From Anoplolepis gracilipes (Eukaryota > Arthropoda > Insecta > Hymenoptera > Formicidae), in contig NC_132971.1 in the NCBI RefSeq assembly GCF_047496725.1, forward strand, positions 9,631,001 through 9,695,000: DNA of 64,000 nucleotides, given 5' to 3'. How positions within the stretch are numbered: the stretch's first letter is position 1; every line of letters starts with the position of its first letter. The translations under genes and the position numbers were made by a program. The notes under the pieces are model-generated. The model was given only the letters and a program-made list of their open reading frames with translations, ran no database searches and was not told the DNA's origin. Shown here one piece after another: positions 20,813 to 32,454 of the stretch.

Positions 20813-22930
20813 ATATTCAATAAAGATATTATTGGCTAGTTTGGTCGTTCTACTTACATTACCTACTATTAATTGATTACTAGCGATTTGAATTTAATAA
20901 TTTGAAAAAAAAGATTCCAATTATTTAAATTTAAATTTGAACGTTGTAATTGTATATTTTTTTGGCCATAAATCACGGTGACAACGAGGGATTATGACGA
21001 GGAGCATTACAAAGGAGACAATAGCTCAGGAATACCGTAAACACGAGCGCGGCAACAACAAGGATTGGCCATCCCCGCGGAGCCTCGCGGACGCCCGGCG
21101 AATCGGTCCGGCAAAGTCGGACCAGCCGACAGCTAGGGGTGAGAAAGGCACCCCGGCAGCGGACGGAAAAATTATGGCGACGCCCATGGAAGGGCTACGT
21201 CCGGTCTCGAAGGGACATAACCGCACTACGCCGGTCATTCACACTGCCAAGAGGGAGAATCTCGCGAGGAAGCAGCAAGAGCCCGCACAATGCAAAACTC
21301 ATCCGCTAAAGGCCCGGGCGCCCGAGTACGTGATACGTCCGTCTGCGAAACCAAATTTTGAGCGCGCGAAGCAAATTCCCCGCTCCCCGATAGCGATAAG
21401 AGCGGTAGGGTGGCGGGAATAAATACGGATTCCTGAGAGTTTCGAGAGATTCGATTACGAGTCATTCACGTACGATCCCGCGAAGCGACACGACGACTCT
21501 TGTAAACGTGCACACGCAGTGCGACACTCGCAAGGACGACGATCGTGGACCACGTCGGGAGATATTCACCGGTGAGACTGTCTCACATCTTTGCGCATTA
21601 TTGTTACGCGAATTACACCACCACCGACACGATCCGCGTAGTCGACCCCTCTGACTCGGACACGCCATTACGGGAAAGTAGTGATTTCGTTTGGTGTTTC
21701 GGTCTTTGCGTTTCGGAATTGGAGAGCGACCGCTGTCAAGGGGCTCGAGAGGATCGTAAGGCGTTGGCTCACTCGGCGTTATCGTTCGTCTCTTCGCGGA
21801 CCGCTTGATCGTATCAAAGATCTACTTCGTTGTCGAACCAGTACGATCTTAGTGAGTTGTCGCCGGGCGGAATCGCCGGATTCCTCCCGAGAGTGCTGTC
21901 GTGTGCCTGCGCAAGATTGTGAGATCAGTATCTCAGTATTTGTATCAGCGGGTACGAAAGTGTGTGTAACCGCCTCCCTGGTGGAGGAGCGGCGCAGCTG
22001 GCACGGATAGAGGCCTAGCGGGCTCGGGAAAGGATTAGTTTCCTCCCCCGCCAACGTAGGGTGAGTACCACTGAATTCTTGTGAGCGGACCACGCAATTC
22101 GCGTACGCCAAAAAGGGCCTCGATTCTCGACCACCAGTCTCGTTGCGGGTTTCATCCAGCGGCTTACTATCGCCAAGGCGATCGGCTGTCGGAGGCAAGA
22201 GTTGTCGACGGTGTATCCGCCTCAACCATCTAGCTACGCCATTTCGTGAGCTTGCGAGTACGCTCTAGTAAACGGCGCGAGACTATAGCGGCCGTGATTT
22301 CTGTTCCGTATTGTTTTCTCACCATACTCGCGACATTCGCATCGATCTTGTAAGCGATTGTCGTGTCTTAGATTATTGTTTTGTCATCGGCGTTTTGTTT
22401 ATCGGCGTTTCCGCGACGGTACGAATTCTCGTCGCGTACCCCTCGCGGGGTACGTCCCGCAACAACCCACGAAGTTTGTCAAAGTCTATTGTTCCGTTTA
22501 TATCGCCGATATCGAGCGAACATCACTAATGTATTTTATTTGACCCGCGACTTTCCGGGTCGTTCGATTGAATAAAATTGTCACGAGTAAGGGGTTTCCC
22601 CTACTCGTAGCCTAATAAGCCGTTAGACTTCCTTCGGGAACTGTCCCTCTCATAAGCGACCTTCCCCTCCACCATTAGGCGAGCTAGCCCGTCGTGACGG
22701 GCGGAGAAATATCTGGCTAACCTTTAGCGATTTTCGAACCTTTTTGCGACTTGACGCGTGAAAGACCGCGCCTGGCGCCCAGGGTATATTTCGCGTATCG
22801 TCTCCTGCCCGCTATGTCACTCCGTTTTGCGCCCCTTTCGTCTCCCTTTTTCTGAACGGCGATTTACCGGCCACTCCGCTCTCCTGTTCACCGTCTTTTC
22901 CCTTCCCATCCGACGGGAAAAATCGTCGCA

Positions 22931-23216
22931 ATATATATATATATACTATCTTGTAATTTTTATTTAAAAATACAAATCTACTTTAAAATAAGTTTTAACC
23001 TGACTGTTTCATTCTATCATTTCTTTAAATTAAAATCATTTATTTATATGTTTTGTATGATAATAATTTAATACAATCAAAAATTAGTATTCTACTTTAT
23101 AAAACTCTTGAAAATAAAATTTATAAATATTTAATGATATTTTTTATTGTATGTATTTTTTTAATAATCATTTTTTGTATTTGTTATATAAATAGACAGA
23201 TTAATACAGAAAAATG
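22931..23216. other. TA run and AT-rich spacer
   Basis: A TA run at 22931-22945 flanks the LTR, then AT-rich DNA without a supported feature up to the end of the aminopeptidase pseudogene. Confidence 0.5.
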
Positions 23217-23412
23217 TTAAACAACTGGATTAATAACGTGCGCTTCAAAAAACGTAATAAGACCTTCAAGTGATAACCAGTTATTCAATAAAATTGGTGA
23301 ACGCATTCCAGTATTTAAACATTCACAGATCACTTTACGGGCTATTAAGCGTATTATTTTGCGTTTCTCCCAAACAGTGCCTGAGTTCATATTAAACATT
23401 ACGTCTGATTCT
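23217..23412 (-). pseudogene. M1 aminopeptidase pseudogene, third recognised exon (zinc-site region)
   Basis: After an acceptor (AATTTTTAG) the exon supplies the base that completes the split Arg codon of the exon at 24374-24791, giving the family's VYRE junction. It reads TVWEKRKIIRLIARKVICEC, LNTGMRSPILLNNWLSLEGL and ITFFEAHVIN. This aligns with the M1 zinc region IAHELAHQWFGN...WLNEGFA.FFE, but the HExxH histidines and the downstream Glu context are lost (RKVIC in place of HELAH; WLSLEG in place of WLNEG). A TAA at 23217 ends it and no donor is evident, so the C-terminal half of the protein is missing. Confidence 0.65.
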
Positions 23413-24373
23413 CTAAAAATTATTTATAAGTAATGAATTTATTGCAAAAGTTTCTGTTGCAAACTTGTAATTTAACAATTCTATTCAATAATATTATGTA
23501 ATTTAATCGTGCGCTAATTAAAATGTACGAATGATTGTTATGATTATCTTCTTTAATTTAAGGATAAAACCAAAGATTTGATAAACTTTGATAAGAAACA
23601 ATGAAATTGATCCTTTTATAAGTATAAAAAAGAGATTTGATCAACTTTGAATGATGAAAATAATATAGATTCAAATTGAATTTTTGATAAGAGTAAAAGG
23701 AAAAATTAATAAACTTTGATAAATAAAAAAGAACAAAATTGTTTCAATTGTGTCATGTAAAAATTGGTCTTTCCTGTTATGATTTTAGCTAATTTTTCAA
23801 TATTGTTTGCTTGTTTGCTAGTTATTTCACGAAAAAAAATTTTACATCTGAGCATTAATAAATCTTGGCGGTATTCTGTTTGCCAACCGCTTCGTTTGCG
23901 CATAACATTTTGCCGTTAGCTTTGACATCATTCAACCAATGTCATCTGTGCAATTTGCGCAATAATGTGTGCAGTATTGACGCATTAATATCATGTGCGC
24001 AATCGTACTTATGTATTTTTATTTTTTTATGTGCATAATAATGTATCTAGGAAATCGAGATGTAGACAATCAAAACTATTGGCAAAATTTGTGTTAACGA
24101 AGCAATTGGCAATCGGGACTGTAGCAACTCCTCCTCTGTAAAATATTCTACAAATATCAGTAAAAAATATAATATAACATGCGTTTTTAGTAGCATAAAA
24201 TGAGCACAAATGAAAGAATTATGTTTATATTTAAAATCTGAAATATTTTTGCTTAATTCTGGTCCATTCTATATTTCTTTAACATTTAGAATTTTTAAAT
24301 TTAAATGTCAAAGAAGTAATATTGTTTTTTTAAAATAAATTAATATTTTCTTCTAAGATTATATGATTCTTAC
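23413..24373. other. Intron of the aminopeptidase pseudogene
   Basis: Bounded on the minus strand by GTAAGAATC at 24373 and TTTTTAG at 23413, with matching phase on both sides. It is AT-rich and contains short open frames with no family resemblance. Confidence 0.5.
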
Positions 24374-24791
24374 CTATAAACAACGAGCCCAAAATTCGCT
24401 ATAGATACATTTTCCAAAAGTGAAACCGGGATTGCAATATAATCTATTTTCGGAAATTTTTCAATGTGCCATTCACTTTCTAAATACTGTGTCATACGAT
24501 TAATAATATCATACGCAAATTCTGCGTATGCTTTTAAAGGCTTTCGACACAACATTTGGACAGTCGTCTTTTCATTACGAATAACAACGAAATTAGTTCC
24601 AACAATTGTCAAGTGGACATTCATAGTGTGGTTTCGAAATATGTCTATTGCATATTATTTTCATCAAATATCTCGTCCCTTATTGGCATATTTGATAAAG
24701 CTGTGTAATTCCCATTATGTTTTATAGAAATGTTAAAAGTGACCATTCGAAACACATCAAAACATGGAAATAATTCTCGAATTGAATATGG
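24374..24791 (-). pseudogene. M1 aminopeptidase pseudogene, second recognised exon
   Basis: An acceptor (CTTGTCCGCAG) starts the exon and a donor (TATAG|GTAAGAATC) ends it. It reads PYSIRELFPCFDVFRMVTF, NISIKHNGNYTALSNMPI, then after damage HLTIVGTNFVVIRNEKTTV, AYAEFAYDIINRMTQYLES and KFPKIDYIAIPVSLLENVSI, NFGLVVYR. These follow the M1 order FPCFDEP, SNMP, MSTYL, LPKxDxVAxP, GAMEN, LxxYRE. The substrate-binding GAMEN is replaced by VSIAN. In-frame TAG and TGA codons and a frameshift lie around 24620-24660, so it cannot be translated intact. Confidence 0.75.
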
Positions 24792-25148
24792 CTGCGGACA
24801 AGCATATCATAGACCTATATCACATTTTAACAACAAGAATTAAATAACGAAAAATATTTTACTATTGTTGATGTAAAAATATTTAAAAAACTAATATATT
24901 CGTGTGCGTTGTGTATGTGTGTTGTGTTTGTGTATATTTTAAAGACGATAAAGTCACATTAAATTCAAACAAATATTACGGTTTCAATTCGGACCGTCTC
25001 TAGCATAATAAGCATAAATAAGTAAAATTTACGTTTAAATAATAATTAAATTTTATTAATTATTAATCATTAATTATTTGTAATAGTTTGTATGGAACAG
25101 TAATATGAATATGATGCTTCTTGTACTAATTCATAATACCTTAACAAT

Positions 25149-25664
25149 TACCCAGTAAACAAAATGCGCGCAATAAGCTAACAAATTGGCAACAGAATTA
25201 CGTAAGTTGCTAGCAAATTGACATCTGTTATGTCCGCATTAAGCTTATGGTTTGCTAGCAAATCCTGCTCACAGACTCACAGCAGATTGGCGGCAGAAAC
25301 CTAGCAGGATCTGCTAACATGAGTTGACTTTTTAAATAATTTAAATGTCTCATTTTATATGAATGGTCTAAAGCAGCAGATTCTGTTCGGTTTCTGCAGT
25401 TAATCTCGTCAGATTGCGTGCGCGCAGATCTTGTTCGATTTTTGGTGACAATCTGAAGTGAACTAATGTTAGCAGATCCTGCTCGGTTTCTGTCGCCAAT
25501 CTGCTGTCGGAGTCTGTGAGTGTAGGATCTGCTTGATTTTTACATCAATTTGGCGATTTAATCGGTCATAACAATTTCTGTACCAAATTTGTATCTTTTT
25601 TGCTGACGACAGTTAATAGCACACTTGGCGTAATCTGTTTTCAACAGGTTTGTCTATCTGGGTA
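25149..25664. mobile_element. Foldback MITE with TACCCAG ends
   Basis: The ends are TACCCAGTAAACAAA on the left and, inverted, TACCCAGATAGACAAAC on the right. Inside are longer inverted arms around AGCAGATTGGCGGCAGAAAC (25283-25320 region) and its partner at 25465-25505. No coding capacity. Its right end overlaps the splice donor of the pseudogene exon at 25670: the intron begins GTAAG and the MITE follows with TACCCAG. No clear target duplication was found. Confidence 0.6.
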
Positions 25665-25669
25665 CTTAC

Positions 25670-25956
25670 GGTAAATCATCCGTTTCATTTATATAAAAAA
25701 CTTTAAATTTACCTACGTTATCAGCTATAATGCCGGTAAAATTTATATTCAAGACATAACGACCAAATGATAAAGCATTTGTTATGTGCGTTTTATCGTT
25801 ATACCAATATGTTGCGGGTTCAGTCACAATAATTTCTTTCTCATTTTTCTTAGAATTGTATGTATTATTAATTAGCATCACGTCAATTATACTCAGGGTT
25901 TCCGAAAAAAGCTTATGTTTATCATTGGATTTAAAATATTGATGATAATATTGCAT
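25670..25956 (-). pseudogene. M1 aminopeptidase pseudogene, first recognised exon
   Basis: About 95 codons of the M1 N-terminal beta-sandwich domain: SIIDVMLINNTYNSKKNEKE, then ALSFGRYVLNINFTGIIADN and GKFKVFYINETDDLP, matching the family pattern LxxGxYxLxIxFxGxIxDNxxGFYxSxY. The donor is perfect (ACC|GTAAGT). Its phase (2) does not fit the start of the exon at 24791 (phase 0), so a small exon carrying the TQFxPTxARR segment is missing or lost. The 5' limit is not clear. Intact relatives are membrane-linked zinc aminopeptidases. Confidence 0.65.
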
Positions 25957-28900
25957 TCACCATAAAAATAGCCTTGTTTAATAAATGGTATAAAGGCTAT
26001 AGCCGGATAAGATAGTGAAAATATCCTTCACTTCAAATGGTGGGAAAGTATAAAAATTATGACAATCTCTCTGAAACAACATTTTTCACAAGATTTTTAC
26101 CCTCCCTGCCTCCATCCTTCTATCTGTAGAATAAAAAATCTGTTTTTTTGAATTTTACTTTAATAACATATTTTATATAATTTTAATAATATAACTTATC
26201 TAATGTAAATAATTATAGGTATTAACCTGTAGCTATTCAAAGAAAATATAAAGCATACAAATGTAAATTTTATATATTTTTATTCTCTACATGCACTAAC
26301 AAGGAAAGATATGGAAGTGTCCCTTTCCGATTTTAACGAGCTTTGAATATGTTGTAGTCTAGGTCAAAATAGGAAACATATTTTTTTTGTACTTGCTCAA
26401 ACGACCCTAAAGCTACCTCTATTTTTAATGGATAAAAACATTATTTTTCTCATATAAATAAATTATATATTTATTGTCCTATAACATATAATAATATAAT
26501 TGCTACAATTTATAAATATATAATAAAAAAATTCTCATATATAAATTATTTATTGATAATTCATGATTGTCTCTGTAAAAAAAATTATGTCTGCAAAAAA
26601 AAAAACTGTTGCGTAAGTAGCGAGTGCTATGACGGATACGAATAGGATGTGCGTATAGCGATATATAGAGGTATTTTTAGCTTATTTCTGAAAAAATGCG
26701 ATTTTGGAATACAACTATATCATATATGGTTGAGTTTGTCATTAAATGCTATAAGTTATATTTTAAAGTGTATACTGAAAAATTGAGGAAAGGGGAGAAA
26801 ATTTAAAAAAATATGACATTTCCGAAATATTTGATAGCACAGTTTTAGAGTATGTTGAAAACTGTAACACTTATTTAAAACTTTTTTTTATATCTGTTAC
26901 CGTTTCGACGGTATTCGCTCAAAAATATAAAAACCGATTTTTTTCAAGAGGGTTTTTCATCCCCTTAAAGACCATTTAGATACGTACAAAAAATATGTCT
27001 CGTATTTTGACTTAGGCTACAACAATTCAAAGCTTATTAAAATCAGAAGGCGATACTACTATACCTTCTTTTTGTAAGTGATTATTATATGGAGAAAAAA
27101 ATTTTTATCAATAATTTGTCGCATAATTAATCGAATTAAATATATGAAATCTTACGTGTCTTTTTGACAATTTGTTTTGAACAAAAAAATATTACAATTA
27201 AAATTCGTATAGTTACTTTAAATATCAATATTAAAACTGCTTATTATTAGTGCAAATAATTAACAATTTTTTATCATACATCTTATCATGGTACACTTGG
27301 AAGATAATTGACAATAATGTTACCAAAATCTCTAATCTAATACATATAAAGTATTCGGTAGTATTATAATATTTAGTAGTTAAATGATCATACATTATTG
27401 AAGAATCAAAAAGTTGACCAAAATAGCAACATATACAAAAAACTAAACCATATTCTTGGGTGACCTACAGGAAATTCAATAATTCTTACGCCAGACACAT
27501 AACTGATTATCAAAAGCGGTGTTAAAACTGTTTGAATACTTTTAGTCATTACGTAAACTGTTTCGATTTCGAACTAGATTGTATTTGCGAACTAGTTGCG
27601 TTAGCTTCATCAAATGGTCGTAATAATTTATCTTTATAATATCATTTATAGCACTTACAATTATTAAAATAATCGATCTGTTGATATTTTATATTTAAAC
27701 AATTTTAACAAATTATGTCGTTTATATACATAGAATATAAAAACATAATTATATACATAAACATTACATATTTATAACAGAAATAAGAATTTTTTCTTTA
27801 TTGTTTGTCTTAAAGAGTTGTACAGTGTTATTATATATATTCGAAAAATGTTATTAAATAAAAGCTAATAATATCTATATTTTAATCAATATTAGAATAT
27901 CACAAACGTACACTACACAAATTTATTTTGTGTATATGAGCATGCGTGCGCGCGCGCGCGTGTGTGTGCGTTGTATTTTTTTGGCACAAAACGTAAAAAA
28001 ATCCAGAAGAAATTTTGAAATATTTACATGTATGTATTTATATGTTGCAATTTCGGTGTTTTCTAATTGTTGTATTTCTTATGTCTACAAAATTTTTGTG
28101 TCATAAATTTGTTACTTTAGAATACAAATACCTAAATTGAAGGTAACAAAATTTCCTACAATTTAAGTCCTGTGCATTTTCTTCGTAAAGTTGACAGAAA
28201 TGAAGATATAGACAAGAAAATAAATAAAAATGCAATTTTGGTATAATTTATTCGAAATACAGCATTTTTCCAATGCCTGTTTTTTTAGTAAAACACATCT
28301 CGTGATGGACTTACGCAGCTGGACCATTTTCATATATATATGAACTAATAAAAATAGGTTGAAACTAATTGTTAAAGAATTGTTACCCATACGTTTTTGC
28401 ACTATAACTGTAATTTTTAATAAAAATGTATATTGGCCTTTATTTTTCAACACTTATAACTCATAAACGATTTATCGTAGAAGGGTCTGCTCGGCTCATT
28501 TTAAAGATAATTTAATTAATGTATATGTTATTATAGTCTACAGCCAACCGGAAGTAAGCTATTTTGCAAAATACCTTTCAAAATTCAAATTTTGCAACTT
28601 TCTTGCCTTCATATACTCATTACCAAAATGAATTTAAATATACATGAAAAAATTTCAAAATTTTATTCCCTATTACTTTCATAATACATGCTATATGCGT
28701 ACGATCAGTACTTTTAGAGTTATAATCGACTTTTTCACACGAAAATTGTAGTTTTAGCCACTAACAGCGCACTCAAAAAATTTTTAAATATTCATATCTC
28801 CGCAAATATCGATTGCACAGGAATAAAAAACAACGCAATTTATTCGCAATTTAGTGCTCTACAACTTTCATTTAAACGATTTTGCGATGGCCATTTTCGA

Positions 28901-29274
28901 GATATTAACGAAAAATGTAAGACGCGCGGGCGCGTTTTCGTCGCGTCGCAAAATGACCCATATTTTAAAAAACTCTATCTCGGCTTCTGTTGGTCGTACG
29001 GAGTTCTATAAAAAACCAAATTGTGCGGAATTTTATTAGCTATAATTTTGATGTTCATGTTTTTGCTCGTAAACTTGATACTTTTCGAATTATTTACGAA
29101 AAACCGGTTTTTTGGGCCTTTCTGTCATCACTGTGAGTTTTCCGTAGCTTCCACGCATGGGGACTTTTGATATGTCAAAAAGCACCCCAAAACACACCTC
29201 TCCACGAAATTGCAGCATTTGTTCAATTATTTCTTCAAAAAAATTCCATTTAATGGGCTATTAATTTAGTAAGA
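25957..29274. other. AT-rich region with decayed foldback repeats
   Basis: No supported gene. A (CG/TG)n run lies near 27950-27970. A moderately repeated-looking block spans about 28440-29270, with many short stretches such as TTTTCGAGATATTAACG; I could not assign it to a family or find its ends. Confidence 0.4.
26290..27085. repeat. Inverted-repeat element (about 0.8 kb)
   Basis: The left block (26300-26460) and the right block (about 26925-27085) are imperfect inverted copies, both carrying TTTTAAYRAGCTTTGAATR and GTTGTAGYCTARGTCAAAAT. It has no coding capacity and the exact ends are unclear. It fits a decayed foldback or MITE. Confidence 0.5.
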
Positions 29275-30055
29275 GACAATGTATTTCCTGTACGTTGCAA
29301 ACTAAACGACGAATTATTGGACCGATTTTTACGCGTCGTAAGAAATAAATCTCATTTTGAAACACAAAGTGTGCTATATTTAGAATATCCTCATTTAATT
29401 GAAGCAAGTCATAGCGACAAAAGCTTACAAATTATTGAAGGAAATTGTAGTGATCACTGGCGATGTATATTTTTGACAGCACCAAGTTTCGAGTGTACGA
29501 CAGTTTACCCGGTTGTACATACGATAAATTGGCGTCTAAAAAAAAAATTATATTCTTCGTCGTTATCCACAAATAAGTGCAAATGATATAATATTTGTAA
29601 AGGTTCAAGTACAACCTGATGGCACATGTTGTGGAATTTATGCTGCAGCTTTCGCCACAGCTGTAGCATTAGAAGGAAATCCTTGTAACGAGAAATATTC
29701 CAATCGTGTGGAATACATGAGGCAACATTTTCTTAATATTATAGCAGGAAATAAATTGTCGCCTTTTTCAAAATGGTAATCCAATGAATCATTGGAAAAA
29801 GGCGCTTCAATATTATTGATTTTTTGTACTCGGAGAGACGAAAATAATTCATACATTATGGTTGCGTCTTACGAGAATGGGCGATGGAAGGCGCCTATTC
29901 TATATATAAAATATTCTATAAATATATTTTATATTATATATGTTATATACAAAGCCAGGGGTGATCTAACGTGTACTGGCATTATACGTTTCTTTTTGTT
30001 AATTACACATTGACGTTCCATATGTATATATGTCAAATGATATATTCATATTTTA
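29275..30055 (+). pseudogene. 3' fragment of a Ulp1-protease-bearing transposon
   Basis: From about 29295 the frame reads LNDELLDRFLRVVRNKSHFE, QSVLYLEYPHLIEASHSDKS and GNCSDHWRCIF. After damage it continues VQVQPDGTCCGIYAAAFATA, NPCNEKYSNRVEYMRQHFLN and IIAGNKLSPFSKW. It aligns with the Ulp1-like C-terminal domain at 35509-36399, keeping the His (DHW), Gln (VQVQ) and Cys (CCG) positions, but with frameshifts around 29475-29590. The following 29880-30030 (for example TATACAAAGCCAGGGGTGAT) also matches the region downstream of that gene (35195-35380, inverted). It is a second, truncated copy of the same transposon. Confidence 0.75.
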
Positions 30056-30100
30056 CACAGTTGTTTACATTTTAACATATTACCAAACCATATAGAGAAA

Positions 30101-31079
30101 TTGTTTAAAAACTACGAAAAAAACAAGTATAACAGATCTAATTTAAAATATAAACAGCATAAAAATAACTTTATTAGAAAATTGATTCACATTGAAATCA
30201 ACGAAGCCTATCATTCTATAAGACTCTCGAAATCAACTTATGCTTACTGTGATATATACAAATGGATCCCGGTGTCCGTATGCAATTATTTCTTTTACAA
30301 ACAACATATTTCGTTACAATTTTTCTACAGAAAAGAACTCAATCGATTAAATAAAAAACTTAATTTCCTTAAACATAAACATTTTTTAAAATTAGAAAAT
30401 CTAAAACAAATCCACTGCTATTTTCATCCTTCTCATAACAACACACAAACCATTTCGAATTTTTCTGTTGGTCGGGACATGTTTTACACAATGATAAAAA
30501 TATAAATAAAAATAAAAATAATACTGTCGAAATTAAAATCTCACCAAGTGAGTTTAATGAGACCACACAATCTTTAACTCAAATCAAAGACAAATGGTTT
30601 GTTAATTTATCCTCGATTAACATACCGGAGGACGTAATTAGTTTTTTACAATAGCTAATTTTAGCCTGAGCACAACCAACATGGGGAGACTGACAGTTGA
30701 ATATATAAAGAACATTGAAAATAACTTACTAAAAATACCTGTTGAAAAACGATTAGCCATTAGGGAGAGATCTAGAGGGGTGGTTAACAACTTATCTAAT
30801 TACAAAACACCAAACAACATAATCAATTCAGAACTAAATTCACTCCATTTGAAAACAAAAAAGTTCCTTAATAATCACAACAACCTCATACTTACACGTG
30901 CGGACAAAGGCAATATAACGGTAGCATTAGAAAGAAACCAGTATTTGAGTAGTGTAGAACAAACCCTTAACGACAAAAAAACATACATAGTTATCAAAAA
31001 AGATCCCACTAGCAAATTAACGAGTGAAGTTAACGACCTCCTAAAAAGGTGGAAAAATTTATTATATCTCATATACTAA
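30101..31079 (+). pseudogene. PLE copy 3, N-terminal region
   Basis: The first block is Lys/Asn/His-rich (KKLNFLKHKHFLKLENLKQI, HCYFHPSHNNTQTISNFS). A shift near 30500 leads to TQIKDKWFVNLSSINIPEDV, and further stops follow. The next open block has the conserved PLE region LILTRADKGNITVALERNQY and VEQTLNDKKTYIVIKKDPT, matching VTKADKGQATVVMNRTGYL in copy 2a. Confidence 0.7.
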
Positions 31080-32345
31080 ATATCGCTCATTATACACTAG
31101 TGATGGAATTATCCCCAGAGCCTATGGACTCCCAAAAGTACACAAAAATAACGTCCCGTTTAGAATCATAGTTTCATCTATAAATAGTCCAACTTACAAA
31201 TTAGCCACTTTCTTACACGAAATTCTGTACAAAAATTCCCCCCCCCCCCCCCGCACGGAATCACGTTAGTAATAGCTTTGAACTAGTCAATATATTATTG
31301 AACTGCAGAATGCAGGACGGCTTCACTTTGATTTCTCTCGATGTTGTTTCGCTGTTTACGAACATCTCTTTAGAAGCAGCTTTCAGCAGTATAGAAAATA
31401 GAATTTCTTACATCACTGACAATTGTGATATTCCGCCGACAGAACTTTTGATTGGGATTAGATTAATTTTAAATTCAACAACATTATATATAAACAAACA
31501 TTTGGAACACCGTTATCTCCACTCATAGCAGATATAGTGATGCAGGATCTTGAAGAAACTGCGTTAAAAAATTTAAATTTTACTACTAATTTGTATTACA
31601 AATATGTAGACGACATACTAATGGCAGTTCCTCCCTCTATAGTTGACACAGTGTTGGAATGCTTCAATTCTATTCATGAAAGATTACAGTTCACAGTGGA
31701 ACTTAGCATCAACAATAGAATCAATTTTTTGGATGTTTCTCTAACCATTGAAGGAAACCACATAATATTTGACATATACCATAAATCGTCTTTCTCAGAA
31801 AGATATATTAATTATTTCTCACAACATCCACTGTGCCAAAAAAGAGGAACGGTCATTGGTCTCATCAACAGAATTTTTTTCCTATCACACCCGACATTTC
31901 ACACAAAAAATATCACACGAGCAATCAACACTCTTCTGAACAATAATTATCCAATAGAATTTATTTTCAACACCATAAACAATAGGCTCAAAACATTAAT
32001 CATAAACAAAAAACAAACTAAAGAAAAATCAAAAAAGGTTAATGACAATAATAGTCCTTATTTTATTATATCTTATGTTCCTATGATTGCCGAACAATTC
32101 AAGGATGTTATTAAAAATGTGGACATCACTCTTTCATATTTTAGCATAAATAAATTAAACAAATATATCAAAGTCCATAAAGATCCGATTCCACATTTCT
32201 CACTGTCAAACGTAGTGTATAAAATCTTTTCAACCATACATTAGAATCTAATCACAGCTTCGATTGGGAAAATGTCAACATCTTAGATAAAGAAAATTTT
32301 TATCACAAACGTTTGACCTCAGAAATGATCTTTATCAAAAGATAA
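31080..32345 (+). pseudogene. PLE copy 3, reverse transcriptase with deleted endonuclease core
   Basis: RT motifs in order: AYGLPKVHKNNVPFRIIVSS, a poly-C tract that breaks the frame (31238-31252), LISLDVVSLFTNISLEAAF, a damaged GTPLSPL segment near 31508, YYKYVDDILMAVPPS, and thumb FSERYINYFSQHPLCQKRGT. The endonuclease starts NVVYKI at about 32211 and then jumps to the C-terminal part (ESNHSFDWENVNILDKENF, EMIFIKR). The Cys pair, the YIGQT strand and the RLxxRxxxH helix are missing, so a deletion removed the nuclease active site. Confidence 0.8.
31238..31252. repeat. Poly-C tract (15 C)
   Basis: A pure run of 15 C inside the RT coding region of PLE copy 3, between the HEILYKN codons and downstream sequence. 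It disrupts the frame and is out of place in AT-rich DNA; an assembly or sequencing effect is possible. Confidence 0.8.
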
Positions 32346-32454
32346 GTAAATAGCTTAAGGGGATGCTGGAGTCATCGGCGAACTCATGCGCGATTTTGAG
32401 CGCCACCTTGAAAGAACTAAAAAAAATGTTACCGACACAGTCTTATTACATGAG

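Larger units (their letters stand above)
17336..20912. mobile_element. Head-to-head pair of Penelope-like elements (copies 2a and 2b)
   Basis: Two PLE copies face away from each other. Copy 2a is on the minus strand (17336-19551, RT plus GIY-YIG) and copy 2b on the plus strand (19552 to about 20900), starting inside the RT at the YVDD region. The 3' ends, marked by a hammerhead-like block and ACTTACATTACCT-type sequence, face outward. The whole insert is flanked by GATTCCAATTATT (17323-17335 and 20913-20925), a 13-bp target duplication, so both arrived in one event. Inverted pairs of this kind are a known feature of PLE insertions. Confidence 0.8.
17210..22930 (+). mobile_element. Solo LTR, copy B, interrupted by a PLE pair
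   Basis: It starts TGTGGCCGTCACGACAGACG at 17210 directly after a TA run and ends GTCGCA at 22930 directly before another TA run. Without the PLE insert it is about 2.13 kb and matches copy A (1651-3927) throughout in opposite orientation, including blocks around GATTCTCGACCACCAGTCTC and CGACCCCTCTGACTCGGAC. A GATTGAATAAAATTG poly(A)-signal-like motif lies at about 22567. The equivalent of the TATA box is decayed (near 21418). No internal retroelement genes are seen, so it is read as a solo LTR. Confidence 0.6.
30056..32349 (+). mobile_element. Penelope-like element, copy 3
   Basis: A different PLE family from copies 1 and 2, nearly full length in its coding part but heavily broken. Order: N-terminal basic region (30101-30505), second N-terminal block (30681-31079), RT (31080-32200) and a gutted endonuclease (32200-32345). 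Its 3' terminal repeat is missing, because the inverted repeat of the 20-kb element begins right after the codons for EMIFIKR at about 32345. Confidence 0.75.

Noticed and set aside
27400..27620. Possible further aminopeptidase exon on the minus strand
   Set aside because: A short run reading RPFDEANATSS is open, but no splice borders or M1 pattern could be aligned.
28163..28453. 96-codon minus-strand frame
   Set aside because: AT-rich, hydrophobic and low complexity; no family likeness and lies in a repeated-looking block.
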